Positions 27,103-38,293 of a DNA stretch of 64,000 nucleotides are shown one piece after another (position 1 is the stretch's first letter; each line of letters opens with the position of its first letter). Origin of the DNA: Alistipes sp. (GTDB lineage: Bacteria; Bacteroidota; Bacteroidia; Bacteroidales; Rikenellaceae); the NCBI GenBank assembly GCA_017935185.1, contig JAGBIC010000006.1, positions 62,001 to 126,000 on the forward strand, given 5' to 3'. Made by a program: the position numbers and the translations under genes. Below the pieces are notes generated by a model. It was not told the origin of the DNA. It saw nothing but the letters and a program-made list of their open reading frames with translations, and made no database searches.

Positions 27103-28368
27103 TTAACCAATTAAAAATTCGAACAGGTTGGGGTTGTCGTTAAGATATTCATAGTCAATGCAGTTCTCGGCCATTCGTTCGGTAAGACCTTTGAAGTCGG
27201 CGGGATTCTGCAACTCAATACCAATCAAAACGGGACCTTTCTCGCGATTTGTCTTCTTTTTATACTCAAAATATGTGATATCATCGTGGGGGCCCAGAAC
27301 ATTTGTTACAAAATTTTGCAGGGCTCCGGCGCGTTGCGGGAAGCGTACTACAAAATAGTGCTTCAAACCCTCGTATAGCAGAGAACGCTCCTTGATATCC
27401 TCCATGCGCACGATGTCATTGTTGCTTCCACTCACCACGCATACCACATTTTTACCTTTGATCTGCTCTCGGTAATAATCCAATGCGCTGATGGCCAATG
27501 CACCGGCGGGCTCAACTACAATCGCATCAAAATTATATAGATTCAGAATCGTTGTACATACCTTTCCTTCGGGAACGACTACGATATCGTCCAACACTTG
27601 ACGGCATACATCATAAGTGATATCGCCCACGCGTTGTACTGCAGCGCCATCGACAAACTTCTCGATGTGGTCTAATGCTGTAACCTTGCCACGCTCGAAT
27701 GATAGTTTCATTCCGGCTGCTCCGGCGGGTTCAACACCAATGATTTTGCTGCTGGGTGACATTTGCTTATATACAGCTCCTATGCCCGAGGCCAGGCCAC
27801 CTCCGCCGATAGGCACAAACACATAGTCGATTGCTGTGCGGCTTTGTTGCAGAATCTCAAGGCCTACCGTACCTTGCCCCTCGATTACCTTTGGGTCGTT
27901 GAATGGCGGAATAAATGTCTTGCCCTCCTCAACGCAAGCTCTCTCGGCAGCGGCATTGGCATGGTCGAATGTGTCCCCTGCAAGCACCACCTCAATGGCA
28001 TCACCGCCAAACATCTTCACTTGGTTGATTTTCTGCTTGGGTGTGGTAACAGGCATAAAAATCTTACCTTTTATACCCAACTTATTACACGACAGGGCAA
28101 CGCCTTGTGCATGATTTCCTGCACTCGCACAGACAATACCGCTCTCAATCTGCTCAGGAGATAGAGAACGTATCTTGTTGTAAGCACCTCGAATCTTGTA
28201 TGAACGTACCATCTGCAAATCCTCGCGCTTGAGCATAACCTCGGCTCCGAATTTCTCCGACAGATTGCGGTTGTGCATCAGAGGGGTGGGTGATAAAATT
28301 TCACCCAACGTATGTTCTGCCGACATAATGTCGTTCAACGCAGGAAAATATCTCTCTTGACTATTCAT
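27103..28368 (-). CDS. ilvA: Threonine ammonia-lyase (threonine deaminase)
   Basis: A PLP enzyme that converts threonine to 2-oxobutanoate, the entry to isoleucine synthesis. The PLP lysine motif SYKIRGAYNKI is near residue 56, GGGGLASG binds the cofactor phosphate, and SGSNNDI is near the end of the catalytic domain. The C-terminal region (about residues 335-420) holds one ACT-like domain (FVVRFPQRAGALQNFV) that would carry feedback control. At 421 residues it is the shorter single-ACT form. It sits 11 bp after leuB, so all enzymes for Ile, Leu and Val are in one operon. Confidence 0.94.
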   Translation of the reverse strand: MNSQERYFPALNDIMSAEHTLGEILSPTPLMHNRNLSEKFGAEVMLKREDLQMVRSYKIRGAYNKIRSLSPEQIESGIVCASAGNHAQGVALSCNKLGIKGKIFMPVTTPKQKINQVKMFGGDAIEVVLAGDTFDHANAAAERACVEEGKTFIPPFNDPKVIEGQGTVGLEILQQSRTAIDYVFVPIGGGGLASGIGAVYKQMSPSSKIIGVEPAGAAGMKLSFERGKVTALDHIEKFVDGAAVQRVGDITYDVCRQVLDDIVVVPEGKVCTTILNLYNFDAIVVEPAGALAISALDYYREQIKGKNVVCVVSGSNNDIVRMEDIKERSLLYEGLKHYFVVRFPQRAGALQNFVTNVLGPHDDITYFEYKKKTNREKGPVLIGIELQNPADFKGLTERMAENCIDYEYLNDNPNLFEFLIG

Positions 28369-28379
28369 TTTTCGCTAAA

Positions 28380-29447
28380 TTAAATGTTGGCAGCAATAAA
28401 ATCACCCACCTCTGTGGTCGAACTGGGCTTGATGCCTTCGGGAGCAATATCTTCGGTGACAATATTCTGCTCAATTGACAGGTCTACTGCTCGACGTATC
28501 GCTGCACCTGCCTCCATGTCGTTGAAGGCATATTCAAACATCATGGCAGCCGAAAGTATGGTTGCAATGGGATTGGCGATGTTTTTGCCTGCGGCCTGGG
28601 GGTACGAGCCGTGTATAGGTTCAAAAAGCGATGTGCCTGTACCGATTGAAGCTGAGGGGAGAAGTCCGAGTGAACCTGTGATTACGCTGGCTTCATCTGT
28701 TAGAATGTCGCCAAACATATTCTCGGTTACAATCACGTCGAAGTGTTTGGGCTGCTGGATAATCTTCATGGCAGCATTGTCTACAAACATATACTCAACC
28801 TCCACCGAAGGATACTCTTTTTCCATAGCTTTGGCCGTTTCACGCCATAATCTTGATGTGGCCAATACATTCGCCTTATCTACCACGGTAAGCTTGCCAC
28901 GGCGTGCGGCTGCATACTCAAAGCCGAGCTTACATATACGCTCAATCTCACCGCGAGTATATACACATGTGTCGTAAGCAGTGTTCCCATCCTCTGAACG
29001 GCCCTGCGGACGGCCGAAATATAGTCCTCCTGTAAGTTCTCTTACGCAGAGGAAATCTGCACCATCAATTAGCTCGTGGCGCAGCGGAGAACGATGTAAA
29101 AGACTTTCGAATGTGTTTACGGGGCGCAGGTTTGCATACAAACCCAACTTCTTGCGCATGGCCAGCAGACCTTGCTCGGGGCGAACTTTCGCCTCGGGAT
29201 TATTATCATAACGGGGGTCGCCAATTGCTCCAAAAAGAACAGCATCGGCAGCCATACAGGCCTGATGTGTCTGCTCGGGATATGGGTCACCCACTTCGTC
29301 AATAGCCGCAGCACCCACTTTTGCATGAGTGTATTCCACTTTATAGCTGAACTTCTCTGCAACCTTATCGACAGCCTTTATTGCTTGTGCGATAATCTCG
29401 GGGCCAATGCCGTCGCCCGGGAGAACGGCAATCTTTATCTCTTTCAT
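28380..29447 (-). CDS. leuB: 3-isopropylmalate dehydrogenase
   Basis: It oxidises and decarboxylates 3-isopropylmalate to 2-oxoisocaproate with NAD. The start [13 protein letters not shown] and [12 protein letters not shown] are family signatures. VDKANVL and [12 protein letters not shown] carry the metal and cofactor residues, and the glycine-rich [19 protein letters not shown] binds NAD. The length of 355 is normal. It lies 12 bp after leuD on the minus strand. Confidence 0.97.
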   Translation of the reverse strand: MKEIKIAVLPGDGIGPEIIAQAIKAVDKVAEKFSYKVEYTHAKVGAAAIDEVGDPYPEQTHQACMAADAVLFGAIGDPRYDNNPEAKVRPEQGLLAMRKKLGLYANLRPVNTFESLLHRSPLRHELIDGADFLCVRELTGGLYFGRPQGRSEDGNTAYDTCVYTRGEIERICKLGFEYAAARRGKLTVVDKANVLATSRLWRETAKAMEKEYPSVEVEYMFVDNAAMKIIQQPKHFDVIVTENMFGDILTDEASVITGSLGLLPSASIGTGTSLFEPIHGSYPQAAGKNIANPIATILSAAMMFEYAFNDMEAGAAIRRAVDLSIEQNIVTEDIAPEGIKPSSTTEVGDFIAANI

Positions 29448-29459
29448 TTTGGTGATTAT

Positions 29460-30059
29460 TTATCGTTGTTCAAAATGTTCAATCTCGTTGCGTATGCTAA
29501 CCAAAAAATCCACATCGTCATAGCCATTCATCAGACATTGTTTCTTGTAGGGTGCAATGTCGAACGACTCCTTGCTTGAGGTGCCGACAATCTCTATGGT
29601 TTGCGCCTCGAGGTCGATTTTAAGCTCTGTGGCGGGGTCTGCCTCTGCCGCTTTGAATATCTCGGCCAGCATGGTTTCGCTTACCGTTACGGGTAGCAAG
29701 CCATTGTTCAAGGCATTGTTGCGGAAGATGTCGGCGAAGAAACTCGATACCACGGCGCGAAAACCCGCACCATCTATAGCCCATGCCGCATGTTCTCGGC
29801 TTGAACCACATCCGAAATTCTTTCCTGCAACAAGAATCTGACCTTTGTATATAGGTGAGTTCATGACAAAATCAGCCTTAGGCTCGCCCTGCTTGTCATA
29901 GCGCCAATCACGAAAAAGATTCTCGCCAAAGCCTTCGCGGGTTGTGGCCTTAAGAAAGCGGGCGGGTATAATCTGATCAGTATCTATGTTTTCGATGGGT
30001 AGCGGTACTACTGTCGAAGATAATGTTGTGAACTTGTTTCTCATAACTTTTGCTATCAA
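29460..30059 (-). CDS. leuD: 3-isopropylmalate dehydratase small subunit
   Basis: The swivelling small subunit of isopropylmalate isomerase, acting with Leu[21 protein letters not shown] and the active-site loop [15 protein letters not shown] are diagnostic. The length of 199 is normal. It starts 5 bp after the leuC stop, consistent with coupled production of the two subunits. Confidence 0.97.
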   Translation of the reverse strand: MIAKVMRNKFTTLSSTVVPLPIENIDTDQIIPARFLKATTREGFGENLFRDWRYDKQGEPKADFVMNSPIYKGQILVAGKNFGCGSSREHAAWAIDGAGFRAVVSSFFADIFRNNALNNGLLPVTVSETMLAEIFKAAEADPATELKIDLEAQTIEIVGTSSKESFDIAPYKKQCLMNGYDDVDFLVSIRNEIEHFEQR

Positions 30060-30064
30060 ACAAT

Positions 30065-31459
30065 TTATAAAAGCTCTCTCGGGTCGGTAACCACTCCGGT
30101 TACGGCAGCGGCAGCAGCCACGAGTGGTCCGGCCAGCATAGTGCGTGAGTCGGGGCCCTGACGACCTTCGAAATTACGATTTGATGTCGCTACGCAATAT
30201 TTACCTGCAGGAATCTTATCTTCGTTCATAGCCAGACATGCCGAGCAGCCCGGCTGGCGAAGTTCAAAGCCTGCCTCGTGTAGTATCTCTTGCAAACCCT
30301 CTTCGATAGCCATTTTCTCGACCTCCTTGCTGCCGGGTACAATCCATGCTGTAACAGAATCGGCCTTTTTCTTTCCCTTTACAAAGTGGGCAAAAGCACG
30401 CAAGTCCTCGATGCGGCCGTTTGTGCAGCTACCGACAAAAACATAATCCACCTTTTTGCCAAGCATCGGCTCGCCCTCCTTGAATCCCATGTACGACAAA
30501 GCTTTGTCGAATGTAACCTTCTCGGCTTCGTCCATCTTCTCGGTAGTAGGGATAGTGTTGCTTATGGCTGTGCCCATGCCGGGGTTGGTACCATATGTAA
30601 TCATTGGCTCGATGTCGGCAGCGTCGAATGTAACCTCCTTGTCAAATACAGCATCGTCATCAGAACGTAGCTTGCTCCAACGCTCTACCGCTGCATCCCA
30701 ATCTTTGCCTTTGGGCGCGAACTCTCGGCCTTTAAGGTAATCGAATGTTGTTTGGTCGGGGGCAATCATTCCTCCGCGGGCACCCATCTCGATACTCATG
30801 TTGCAGATTGTCATACGAGCCTCCATCGATAATGAGCGAATTGCCGAGCCGGCAAACTCCACAAAGTGGCCTGTGCCGCCACCTGTGCCCAACTTTGAGA
30901 TTATGTAGAGGATGATATCCTTTGAGCAAACACCTTTGCCAAGCTCGCCTTCGATGTTTATACGCATGCTTTTGGGCTTGCTTTGCAGAATGCATTGTGA
31001 TGCCAAAGCCATCTCTACCTCGCTTGTGCCAATGCCGAAGGCTACACAACCGAGCGCTCCATGTGTTGAGGTATGGCTGTCGCCACAAACGATGGTCATG
31101 CCTGGTTGTGTAAGTCCTGTTTGAGGGCCTATGACATGGATAATGCCGTTGCGCTCAGAGCCGATAGGAAAAATTGTGATTCCATGCTCGGTACAATTGC
31201 GCTCGAGTGTGGCAACCTGCTCGGCCGATTGTGGCTCACTAATGGGCAAGTGCTGATTCTGCGTGGGAATATTATGGTCGGGGCTGGCCGTCACCTGAGA
31301 GGGACGAAAAACCTCGATGCCACGCTGTCGCAGGCCTGCAAAAGCCTGTGGACTTGTTACCTCGTGTATATATTGTCGGTCGATATATAGAACACATGAA
31401 CCACCGTCCAGTGTGCGAACGGTGTGAGAGTCCCATATCTTGTCGAATAGCGTATTCAT
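30065..31459 (-). CDS. leuC: 3-isopropylmalate dehydratase large subunit
   Basis: The Fe-S subunit of isopropylmalate isomerase. The cluster cysteines are visible in [14 protein letters not shown] and GCSACLAMN. Other family stretches are KIWDSHTV at the start, [13 protein letters not shown] and the [10 protein letters not shown] segment. The length of 464 matches the family. It lies four bases after leuA. As an aconitase-like enzyme it needs a 4Fe-4S cluster. Confidence 0.97.
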   Translation of the reverse strand: MNTLFDKIWDSHTVRTLDGGSCVLYIDRQYIHEVTSPQAFAGLRQRGIEVFRPSQVTASPDHNIPTQNQHLPISEPQSAEQVATLERNCTEHGITIFPIGSERNGIIHVIGPQTGLTQPGMTIVCGDSHTSTHGALGCVAFGIGTSEVEMALASQCILQSKPKSMRINIEGELGKGVCSKDIILYIISKLGTGGGTGHFVEFAGSAIRSLSMEARMTICNMSIEMGARGGMIAPDQTTFDYLKGREFAPKGKDWDAAVERWSKLRSDDDAVFDKEVTFDAADIEPMITYGTNPGMGTAISNTIPTTEKMDEAEKVTFDKALSYMGFKEGEPMLGKKVDYVFVGSCTNGRIEDLRAFAHFVKGKKKADSVTAWIVPGSKEVEKMAIEEGLQEILHEAGFELRQPGCSACLAMNEDKIPAGKYCVATSNRNFEGRQGPDSRTMLAGPLVAAAAAVTGVVTDPRELL

Positions 31460-31463
31460 TGTG

Positions 31464-32960
31464 TTAAGCTATTTTTGAAATTGCATCGATGAACGACTCT
31501 ACCGATGCTGTTACAATGTCGGTATTTGCTCCAAAGCCGTGGTACATCTTTCCCTTGTGCGATATTTGAATGTGTACCTTACCCAGGTCGTCGCTGCCGC
31601 GTGTGATGGCCTGAACCAAGTACTCCTCAATGTGAACACGACGTTTGGTGATATTCTTAACGGCTGTTATGGCCGCATCAACAGGGCCGTTTCCGCATGC
31701 TGTCTCGGTGAAAGTGTCGCCATCGAAACTGATTTGCACGGTTGCGGTAGGTATGCTCGACTTGCCACAGACTACCTGAAGACCTGTCAGCTGAATACTC
31801 ATGCGGCGGCGAGATGCGGCTGTACCGATAAGCACCTCCAAATCGCGCGTGGTGACCATCTTTTTCTTGTCGGCCAACTCCAGAAAACGCTGATATATTT
31901 CATCGAGTTCCTCATTTTCAGGATTAAACCCAATCTCCGAAAGGTGGTGCTTAAGTGCTGCACGACCACTGCGGGCTGTGAGAACTATGCTCGACTGATC
32001 TACTCCAACATCTTCGGGGTCAATAATCTCATAAGTCTCGCGACTCTTCAGTACGCCATCTTGATGAATTCCCGATGAGTGTGCAAACGCGTTGCGGCCC
32101 ACGATAGCTTTATTGGCTTGTACGGGCATACGCATCAGATTCGATACAAGTTTGCTGGTGTTGATAATCTGCTTTGAGTCGATGCCGACTTCAAAATCAA
32201 GATTGTTATGGCACTTGATGGCCATCACCACCTCCTCCAAAGCAGTGTTGCCTGCGCGCTCTCCCAAACCGTTGATGGTAACCTCCACCTGACGAGCGCC
32301 GTTCTGTACGCCTGCCAATGTGTTGGCAGTGGCCATTCCGAGGTCGTTGTGGCAGTGTGTAGAGATGATGGCCTTGTCGATATTGGGGACGTTGTTTTTG
32401 AGATATGCGATTTTCTCACCGTACTCGCTTGGCAGACAGTAGCCTGTTGTATCAGGAATATTTACCACGGTGGCTCCTGCGGCAATGACGGCCTCTACTA
32501 CGCGAGCCAGAAACTCGTTGTCGGTGCGGCCTGCATCCTCGGCATAGAACTCTACATCATCTACGAATCGGCGGGCATATTTCACCGCTTCGACAGCCTG
32601 CTCCATAACGGTCTCGGGTGTCATGCGCAACTTCTCGTAGATGTGATATGTCGATGTGCCTATTCCGGTGTGTATGCGGCCATGCTTTGCAAACTCCAGC
32701 GATTGTGCTGCCACATCGATATCTTTCTTTACGGCACGTGTCAGGGCGCAAATCGTGGGGTTGGTTACAGCCTTCGAAATCTCTACCACCGAATTGAAGT
32801 CGCCCGGGCTTGAGATGGGGAATCCCGCCTCAATGATATCTACACCGAGTTTCTCGAGCTGGCGCGCAACCTCAATTTTCTCGATAGTGTTAAGCTGACA
32901 ACCCGGCACCTGCTCGGCATCACGGAGAGTGGTGTCAAAAATATATACTTTTTCGCTCAT
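31464..32960 (-). CDS. leuA: 2-isopropylmalate synthase
   Basis: The committed step of leucine synthesis, joining acetyl-CoA and 2-oxoisovalerate. The TIM-barrel part (about residues 1-270) shows [24 protein letters not shown] and [14 protein letters not shown]. The linker and C-terminal LeuA regulatory domain (about 385-498) are present ([18 protein letters not shown] and [11 protein letters not shown]), so leucine feedback inhibition is expected. The usual DGEQ motif reads DAEQ here. A perfect 12-bp inverted repeat lies between it and ilvC. It opens the leu half of the operon. Confidence 0.96.
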   Translation of the reverse strand: MSEKVYIFDTTLRDAEQVPGCQLNTIEKIEVARQLEKLGVDIIEAGFPISSPGDFNSVVEISKAVTNPTICALTRAVKKDIDVAAQSLEFAKHGRIHTGIGTSTYHIYEKLRMTPETVMEQAVEAVKYARRFVDDVEFYAEDAGRTDNEFLARVVEAVIAAGATVVNIPDTTGYCLPSEYGEKIAYLKNNVPNIDKAIISTHCHNDLGMATANTLAGVQNGARQVEVTINGLGERAGNTALEEVVMAIKCHNNLDFEVGIDSKQIINTSKLVSNLMRMPVQANKAIVGRNAFAHSSGIHQDGVLKSRETYEIIDPEDVGVDQSSIVLTARSGRAALKHHLSEIGFNPENEELDEIYQRFLELADKKKMVTTRDLEVLIGTAASRRRMSIQLTGLQVVCGKSSIPTATVQISFDGDTFTETACGNGPVDAAITAVKNITKRRVHIEEYLVQAITRGSDDLGKVHIQISHKGKMYHGFGANTDIVTASVESFIDAISKIA

Positions 32961-32982
32961 ACTCTTTTGTTATAGGGTATAA

Positions 32983-33014
32983 ATCCGACATGAACCTATC
33001 GATTCATGTCGGAT
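32983..33014 (-). repeat. Perfect 12-bp inverted repeat between ilvC and leuA
   Basis: ATCCGACATGAA and TTCATGTCGGAT are exact reverse complements around an 8-base loop. On the minus strand the hairpin is followed by TTATACCC rather than a U-run, so it is a poor terminator. It marks the join of the ilv and leu halves of the operon and could be a processing or stability element. Confidence 0.75.
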
Positions 33015-33032
33015 ATTTGGGTGAAAAATCTT

Positions 33033-34079
33033 TTAGTTGTTCTCGGGACGGAGTTTGCGTACGACGGCACCAGCCTGCCACATCTCGGTCTCGCGCATCT
33101 CGCGGAGTTCCTCCTCCAACTTTGAACGGTAGTCGGGTTGTGAGTTGGTGTCGATACTGCGCTGTGCCTCGTTGCCGCATGCAACCTCGCTGTAAAGCTC
33201 CTCAAATACGGGACGGGTAGCGTCACGGAACTTCTTCCACCAATCCACTGCACCACGCTGTGCTGTGGTAGAGCAGTTGGCGTACATCCAGTCCATTCCG
33301 TTCTCGGCAATCAGCGGCATAAGGCTCTGTGAAAGCTCCTCAACGGTCTCGTTGAAGGCCTCTGAGGGTGTGTGGCCATTTGCACGCAATACATCGTATT
33401 GTGCTGCAAAAATACCCTGAATAGCACCCATCAATGTTCCGCGCTCGCCGGTAAGGTCAGAGTAAACCTCACGCTTGAAGGTTGTCTCGAACAGGTAGCC
33501 TGAACCTACGCCGATACCGAGAGCTATTACGCGATCCCATGCCTTGCCTGTGGCATCCTGGAAGATAGCGTAGCTTGAGTTAAGGCCACGGCCCTGCAAG
33601 AACATGCGGCGGAGTGATGTGCCTGAACCCTTGGGCGCTACCAAGATAACATCAACATCAGCGGGAGGAACGATGCCTGTGCGCTCCTTATATGTGATAC
33701 CAAAGCCGTGTGAGAAATAGAGGGCCTTGCCTGCTGTGAGGTGCTTCTTAACGGTCGGCCAAACAGAAATCTGACCAGCATCAGAGAGTAGATACTCGAT
33801 GATTGTAGCCTTCTGGCAAGCCTCTTCAATGTCGAAGAGGTTCTCTCCGGGAACCCAGCCGTCAGCAATGGCCTTATCCCAGCTCTTTGAATCTTTACGC
33901 TGACCAACAATTACGTTAAAGCCATTGTCACGCAAGTTGAGTGACTGGCCGGGGCCCTGAACACCATAACCGATTACTGCAATTGTCTCATCCTTCAAGG
34001 TCTCTAATGCTTTTGCCAAAGGATACTCCTCACGTGTTACGACGTTCTCTTCAACGCCACCAAAATTCATCTTTGCCAT
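33033..34079 (-). CDS. ilvC: Ketol-acid reductoisomerase
   Basis: It converts acetolactate and acetohydroxybutyrate to dihydroxy acids with NAD(P)H and Mg. The Rossmann motif VIGYGVQGPGQSLNLRDNG lies near residue 35. The metal-site helices contain DLTGERGTLMGAIQG and EAFNETVEEL. The length of 348 indicates a class I enzyme with a short C-terminal extension. The stretch just after the Rossmann loop (VIVGQRKDSKSW) bears the cofactor-choice residues. It sits 34 bp after ilvN. Confidence 0.96.
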   Translation of the reverse strand: MAKMNFGGVEENVVTREEYPLAKALETLKDETIAVIGYGVQGPGQSLNLRDNGFNVIVGQRKDSKSWDKAIADGWVPGENLFDIEEACQKATIIEYLLSDAGQISVWPTVKKHLTAGKALYFSHGFGITYKERTGIVPPADVDVILVAPKGSGTSLRRMFLQGRGLNSSYAIFQDATGKAWDRVIALGIGVGSGYLFETTFKREVYSDLTGERGTLMGAIQGIFAAQYDVLRANGHTPSEAFNETVEELSQSLMPLIAENGMDWMYANCSTTAQRGAVDWWKKFRDATRPVFEELYSEVACGNEAQRSIDTNSQPDYRSKLEEELREMRETEMWQAGAVVRKLRPENN

Positions 34080-34113
34080 AGTTGTAAATTTTTATAATTG
34101 TTATACTTTTAAC

Positions 34114-34647
34114 TTATTCGTTTAATATTTTTTTCTTTAATTCATTCACTTGTGAAAGATACTCGTCGAGTAACTCGCGGCGAGATTTGATGATTGCCAC
34201 CTGTCCCGAACAAACCAGCTGATAAACGCCATAAGGCTCGAGCATGTGATACAATTCGCGGATCTCCTCTTTATGCCCTGTCTTTTCAAGAACGATGTAG
34301 TCGTCGTGAATATCCAATATTCTCACATTATGTTTGCGAACCAAATCCTCGACATTGCGGCTGCGCTGCACCTTGTAGAGTGCCAGCTCCTGCAAAACCA
34401 CCTCATTTGGAGTGTAGCAGAACACCTTTAATACATCGATTTTCTTTTCGATCTGTTTTACCAAATTGGCAACTTTCTCGGGGTCGTTCTTTACGATGAT
34501 GGTATGCTTGAATATGCCGTCTATGGCAGACTCCGATGCGGTTAGTGATTCGATATTAACATTACGATGAGTAAATACGGTGGTGATTTGACTCAACAAA
34601 CCAACTCTGTTCTCTGAAAATATGGTAATAATAAACTCCTTATCCAT
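34114..34647 (-). CDS. ilvN: Acetolactate synthase regulatory subunit
   Basis: The small subunit that activates the large subunit and confers valine feedback. An N-terminal ACT domain (about residues 4-75, TIFSENRVGLLSQITTVF and NIESLTAS) is followed by a C-terminal domain of the ilvN/ilvH type. The length of 177 is normal for this phylum. It begins 15 bp after ilvB. The family name could equally be ilvH. Confidence 0.94.
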   Translation of the reverse strand: MDKEFIITIFSENRVGLLSQITTVFTHRNVNIESLTASESAIDGIFKHTIIVKNDPEKVANLVKQIEKKIDVLKVFCYTPNEVVLQELALYKVQRSRNVEDLVRKHNVRILDIHDDYIVLEKTGHKEEIRELYHMLEPYGVYQLVCSGQVAIIKSRRELLDEYLSQVNELKKKILNE

Positions 34648-34662
34648 CTTTACGTAGTTTTT

Positions 34663-36402
34663 CTATTCCAAACGAATATCATGTACCGGTTGTCCTGCGG
34701 GGACCATGGGGAAAACATTCTCCTCACGCTCAAGACGTACTTCAAGCAGGAATGCCCCTTCAGTGGCGTGCATCTGCGCAATAGCCTCGTCAAGTTCGTC
34801 ATGACGCTCTATGCAACGGTAGCTGATCTGATTGGCTTTTGCGATAAGTTCGAAATTGGGGTTAGTCAGTTCGGTGAACGAGTAACGGCGGTCGTAAAAA
34901 AGTTCCTGCCATTGGCGCACCATGCCCAAATACCCATTGTTCATCAATATTATCTTTACGCCTACCTGCGATTGGAAAATTGTACCCAACTCCTGCAGAG
35001 TCATTTGAAGACCTCCGTCACCCACAAAGAGGCAAACCTCTCGATGTGGAGCGCCAATCTTTGCGCCGATAGCCGCAGGCAATCCAAATCCCATTGTGCC
35101 AAGGCCTCCCGATGTGATAATGCTTCGGGTCTGCTTAAAGCGGAAATAGCGTGATGCAAACATCTGCTGTTGTCCAACGTCGGTCACCAAAATAGCATCA
35201 TCAAATTGACTTGCCACAGCATCTACCACCTCGCCCATGCGCAGATGTGCGCCACGTCGCTCGATGGCCGGCTCGATGATATCCTCTCGTTCGATATTGT
35301 AGCAGGCGTGGAACTCCTCGAGCCATGCAGTATGATCGCTCTTCGAGATTTTTTCGGTGATGAGCGGCAAACTCTTTTTAACATCGCCCAATACCGCCAC
35401 ATCGGCATATACTACCTTATTTACTTCGGCAGGATCTATCTCAAAATGTATAATCTTGGCGTTTATTCCAAAATTTGACGGGTCGCCCGTAACTCGGTCG
35501 TCAAAACGCATGCCTATTGCCACAATCAGGTCGCAATCTCTGTTCTTGATGTTGGGCGCATAATTTCCGTGCATGCCCAGCATGCCGACATATTGCGGGT
35601 GGTCTGAAGGCAGGGCCGATAATCCGAGTAGGGTAGAGGCGGCAGGTATTCCGCTCTTTTCCAAAAACTCCTTTAACTCCTGCTCTGCTCCACCGAGAAT
35701 CACACCTTGACCTATGAGAGCCATAGGCTTGCGAGAGAGATTTATCAGGCGTGCAGCCTCGTTAATCTGGTCAATGTCAATCTCCTTGTATGGAAGATAA
35801 CTGCGGATAAAGCGCGTGGGTTTATATTCAAAATCGAGCATTCCTCCCTGCGCATCTTTTGTAATATCCACCACAACGGGACCCGGTCGGCCGGTTGATG
35901 CGATGTAGAATGCTTTGGCTATTGCTTCGGGAATATCTTCTGCTCGTTTAACCTGACAATTCCACTTTGTTACAGAGTGGGTGATTTCCAGAAAGTTTAT
36001 CTCTTGAAAAGCATCTGTGCCAAGCAGTTTTGAGCCAACCTGTCCGCTAATAAGTACAACGGGCGTAGAGTCAAGCAATGCATCGGCCAACCCCGTAACG
36101 GTGTTGGTTGCTCCTGGCCCTGAGGTTACAATACACACACCTGTCTTTCCCGTGGCGCGGGCATAACCTTGTGCAGCATGTAGAGCGCACTGCTCGTGAC
36201 GAACAAGTATGTGGTTGAGCTTGTCACGATAGTCATACAACGCATCATATACAGGGATGATAGCTCCTCCCGGGTAACCAAATATTGTGTCTACCCCTTC
36301 GGCTATGAACGAGCGTATTACAGCCTCGGAACCTGATATGCGTGGAAGCTCTTTTTTAAGTGTCGCTTGTGTCTCTATATCTGAAAAACCTGATATTGCC
36401 AT
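34663..36402 (-). CDS. ilvB: Acetolactate synthase catalytic subunit
   Basis: A ThDP- and FAD-dependent enzyme that condenses two pyruvates, or pyruvate with 2-oxobutanoate. FGYPGGAIIPVYDAL and the catalytic glutamate in VRHEQCALHAAQGYARATG are near residues 40-75. The ThDP pyrophosphate motif starts GDGGLQMTLQELGT and ends IILMNNGYLGM. ATG 36402 is chosen because the usual N-terminus (MAISGFSD, then ISGSEAVIRSFIAEGVD) starts there. A longer frame open to 36546 overlaps the end of ilvD and would add 48 unrelated residues. The length of 579 is normal. Confidence 0.96.
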   Translation of the reverse strand: MAISGFSDIETQATLKKELPRISGSEAVIRSFIAEGVDTIFGYPGGAIIPVYDALYDYRDKLNHILVRHEQCALHAAQGYARATGKTGVCIVTSGPGATNTVTGLADALLDSTPVVLISGQVGSKLLGTDAFQEINFLEITHSVTKWNCQVKRAEDIPEAIAKAFYIASTGRPGPVVVDITKDAQGGMLDFEYKPTRFIRSYLPYKEIDIDQINEAARLINLSRKPMALIGQGVILGGAEQELKEFLEKSGIPAASTLLGLSALPSDHPQYVGMLGMHGNYAPNIKNRDCDLIVAIGMRFDDRVTGDPSNFGINAKIIHFEIDPAEVNKVVYADVAVLGDVKKSLPLITEKISKSDHTAWLEEFHACYNIEREDIIEPAIERRGAHLRMGEVVDAVASQFDDAILVTDVGQQQMFASRYFRFKQTRSIITSGGLGTMGFGLPAAIGAKIGAPHREVCLFVGDGGLQMTLQELGTIFQSQVGVKIILMNNGYLGMVRQWQELFYDRRYSFTELTNPNFELIAKANQISYRCIERHDELDEAIAQMHATEGAFLLEVRLEREENVFPMVPAGQPVHDIRLE

Positions 36403-36428
36403 ATAAAGTTTGGTTGTAGTTGTTAAAA

Positions 36429-38249
36429 TTACTCTTCGGGCAAAATTCTTACAGCTCCTTGATCGGCTGATGATACCAACAAAGAATAAGCCTTGAGTGA
36501 TTGAGGAATCTGACGATCGCGGTTGGCCGGTTTGTGCTCTTTCCATGCAGCCATGCGCTCGGCAAGCTCTTGCTCGGAAATTCTTAAGTTGATACTACGC
36601 TCGGTGATGTTGATGTCAATTATGTCACCATTGCGAATGATACCGATCTCGCCACCTGATGCGGCCTCCGGCGATACATGGCCAATTGACAATCCCGATG
36701 TTCCTCCCGAGAATCGTCCATCTGTAATCAGGGCGCATGCCTTGTCGAGGTGTTTTGATTTGAGATATGAGGTGGGGTAGAGCATCTCCTGCATGCCCGG
36801 ACCACCCTTTGGCCCCTCATAGCGGATGACTACCACATCACCGGCCTCAACTTCGTTGCCTAGAATACCATTCATGGCCTGCTCTTGAGATTCAAAAACT
36901 TTAGCCTTGCCGCTAAATTGCATAAGATTCTGGTCTACACCTGCGGTCTTTACAATACATCCTTTGCGAGCAATGTTACCTACAAGAACAGCCAATCCGC
37001 CATCACGGAAGTATGCATGCTCCATGTCACGAATACAACCTTCGGCATGGTCTTCATCCATCTGCTTATAGTATGTGGCTTGAGAGGCCATCTCGCGGCT
37101 GTAACGATTTGCGGGTGCGCTCAAATATATTTTGCGTGCCTCGTCGCTGAAATTGTCCGAACCGAAATAGTATTTGTCAAGAACATCTTTTAGTGATTTT
37201 GCATCAACACGCCCTGCCGAGGTGTCGATAAGGCCATGTTTTGCCAATTCACCCAAGATGCCCATAATACCACCAGCTCGGTTCACATCCTGAATGTGGT
37301 AGTGGCAGGTGGGTGCAACTTTGCAAAGTACGGGAATGTTGCGTGACAAACGGTCGATGTCGGCCATGGTAAACTCTACCCCCGCCTCATGTACTACGGC
37401 CAAAAGGTGGAGCACGGTGTTGGTCGAGCCTCCCATAGCAATGTCGAGCGACATGGCATTCTCGAATGCCGTTTTGGTTGCTATTGAGCGTGGAAGAACC
37501 GATTCGTCTCCCTCAAAGTAGTAACGTTTAGCATTCTCTACAATCAGTTTCGCAGCTTTTGCAAATAGCGCTTTACGATTTTCGTGTGTAGCTACGATAG
37601 TGCCGTTTCCTGGGAGCGCAAGACCTATGGCCTCGTTGAGGCAGTTCATAGAGTTTGCGGTAAACATTCCCGAACATGAACCACATCCCGGGCAGGCGCA
37701 GGCTTCGATTTCATCGGCCTCCTCGTCGGTGCATTTGTCATCTGCGCTGAGTACCATTGCATCAATAAGGTCAGCACCTCTGCCACGGAAATTTCCTGCC
37801 TCCATCGGGCCTCCCGAAACGAAGACGGTCGGGATGTTGAGACGCATTGATGCCATCAACATTCCCGGGGTGATTTTATCGCAGTTGCTTATGCAGACCA
37901 GCGCATCCACTTTGTGGGCATTTGCCATGTATTCCACGCTGTCGGCAATAATATCTCGTGAGGGGAGCGAGTAGAGCATGCCATCATGTCCCATTGCAAT
38001 ACCATCGTCTATGGCGATTGTGTTGAACTCGGCGGCAAAACAACCCTGCTCTTCGATGAGCTGTTTTACATATTGTCCAATCTCATGCAGATGAACATGA
38101 CCCGGAACCATCTGGGTAAATGAATTTGCAATACCAATCACCGGCATTCCCATCTGCTCGGGTTTCATTCCGTTGGCTCGCCACAAACTTCTGGCTCCGG
38201 CCATACGGCGACCTTCGGTCGTTACGGAACTTCTCAATTTATGTTTCAT
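36429..38249 (-). CDS. ilvD: Dihydroxy-acid dehydratase
   Basis: An Fe-S enzyme that dehydrates dihydroxy acids to the 2-oxo acids of Val and Ile. Cysteine motifs [15 protein letters not shown] (about residue 119) and [19 protein letters not shown] (about 188-206), together with the late [20 protein letters not shown], are diagnostic. The length of 606 is normal. It is the first structural gene of the operon, 45 bases downstream of the attenuator terminator, so it and every gene after it would be subject to the attenuator. Confidence 0.97.
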   Translation of the reverse strand: MKHKLRSSVTTEGRRMAGARSLWRANGMKPEQMGMPVIGIANSFTQMVPGHVHLHEIGQYVKQLIEEQGCFAAEFNTIAIDDGIAMGHDGMLYSLPSRDIIADSVEYMANAHKVDALVCISNCDKITPGMLMASMRLNIPTVFVSGGPMEAGNFRGRGADLIDAMVLSADDKCTDEEADEIEACACPGCGSCSGMFTANSMNCLNEAIGLALPGNGTIVATHENRKALFAKAAKLIVENAKRYYFEGDESVLPRSIATKTAFENAMSLDIAMGGSTNTVLHLLAVVHEAGVEFTMADIDRLSRNIPVLCKVAPTCHYHIQDVNRAGGIMGILGELAKHGLIDTSAGRVDAKSLKDVLDKYYFGSDNFSDEARKIYLSAPANRYSREMASQATYYKQMDEDHAEGCIRDMEHAYFRDGGLAVLVGNIARKGCIVKTAGVDQNLMQFSGKAKVFESQEQAMNGILGNEVEAGDVVVIRYEGPKGGPGMQEMLYPTSYLKSKHLDKACALITDGRFSGGTSGLSIGHVSPEAASGGEIGIIRNGDIIDINITERSINLRISEQELAERMAAWKEHKPANRDRQIPQSLKAYSLLVSSADQGAVRILPEE

Positions 38250-38293
38250 AAAAAACGATAATTGTCGTTAGACAAACATTTTATAACCTAACA

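Noticed and set aside
28384-28977. Plus-strand frame of 197 codons
   Set aside because: Antisense to leuB; no domain recognised.
32208-32813. Plus-strand frame of 201 codons
   Set aside because: Antisense to leuA; the minus frame is a well-conserved enzyme.
32983-33014. Intrinsic terminator ending the ilv half of the operon
   Set aside because: The hairpin is strong but has no U-run on the minus strand, and leuA has no visible promoter of its own.
34663-36546. Longer ilvB starting inside ilvD
   Set aside because: The 48 extra residues look random and overlap the ilvD end; the conserved protein begins at MAISGFSD.
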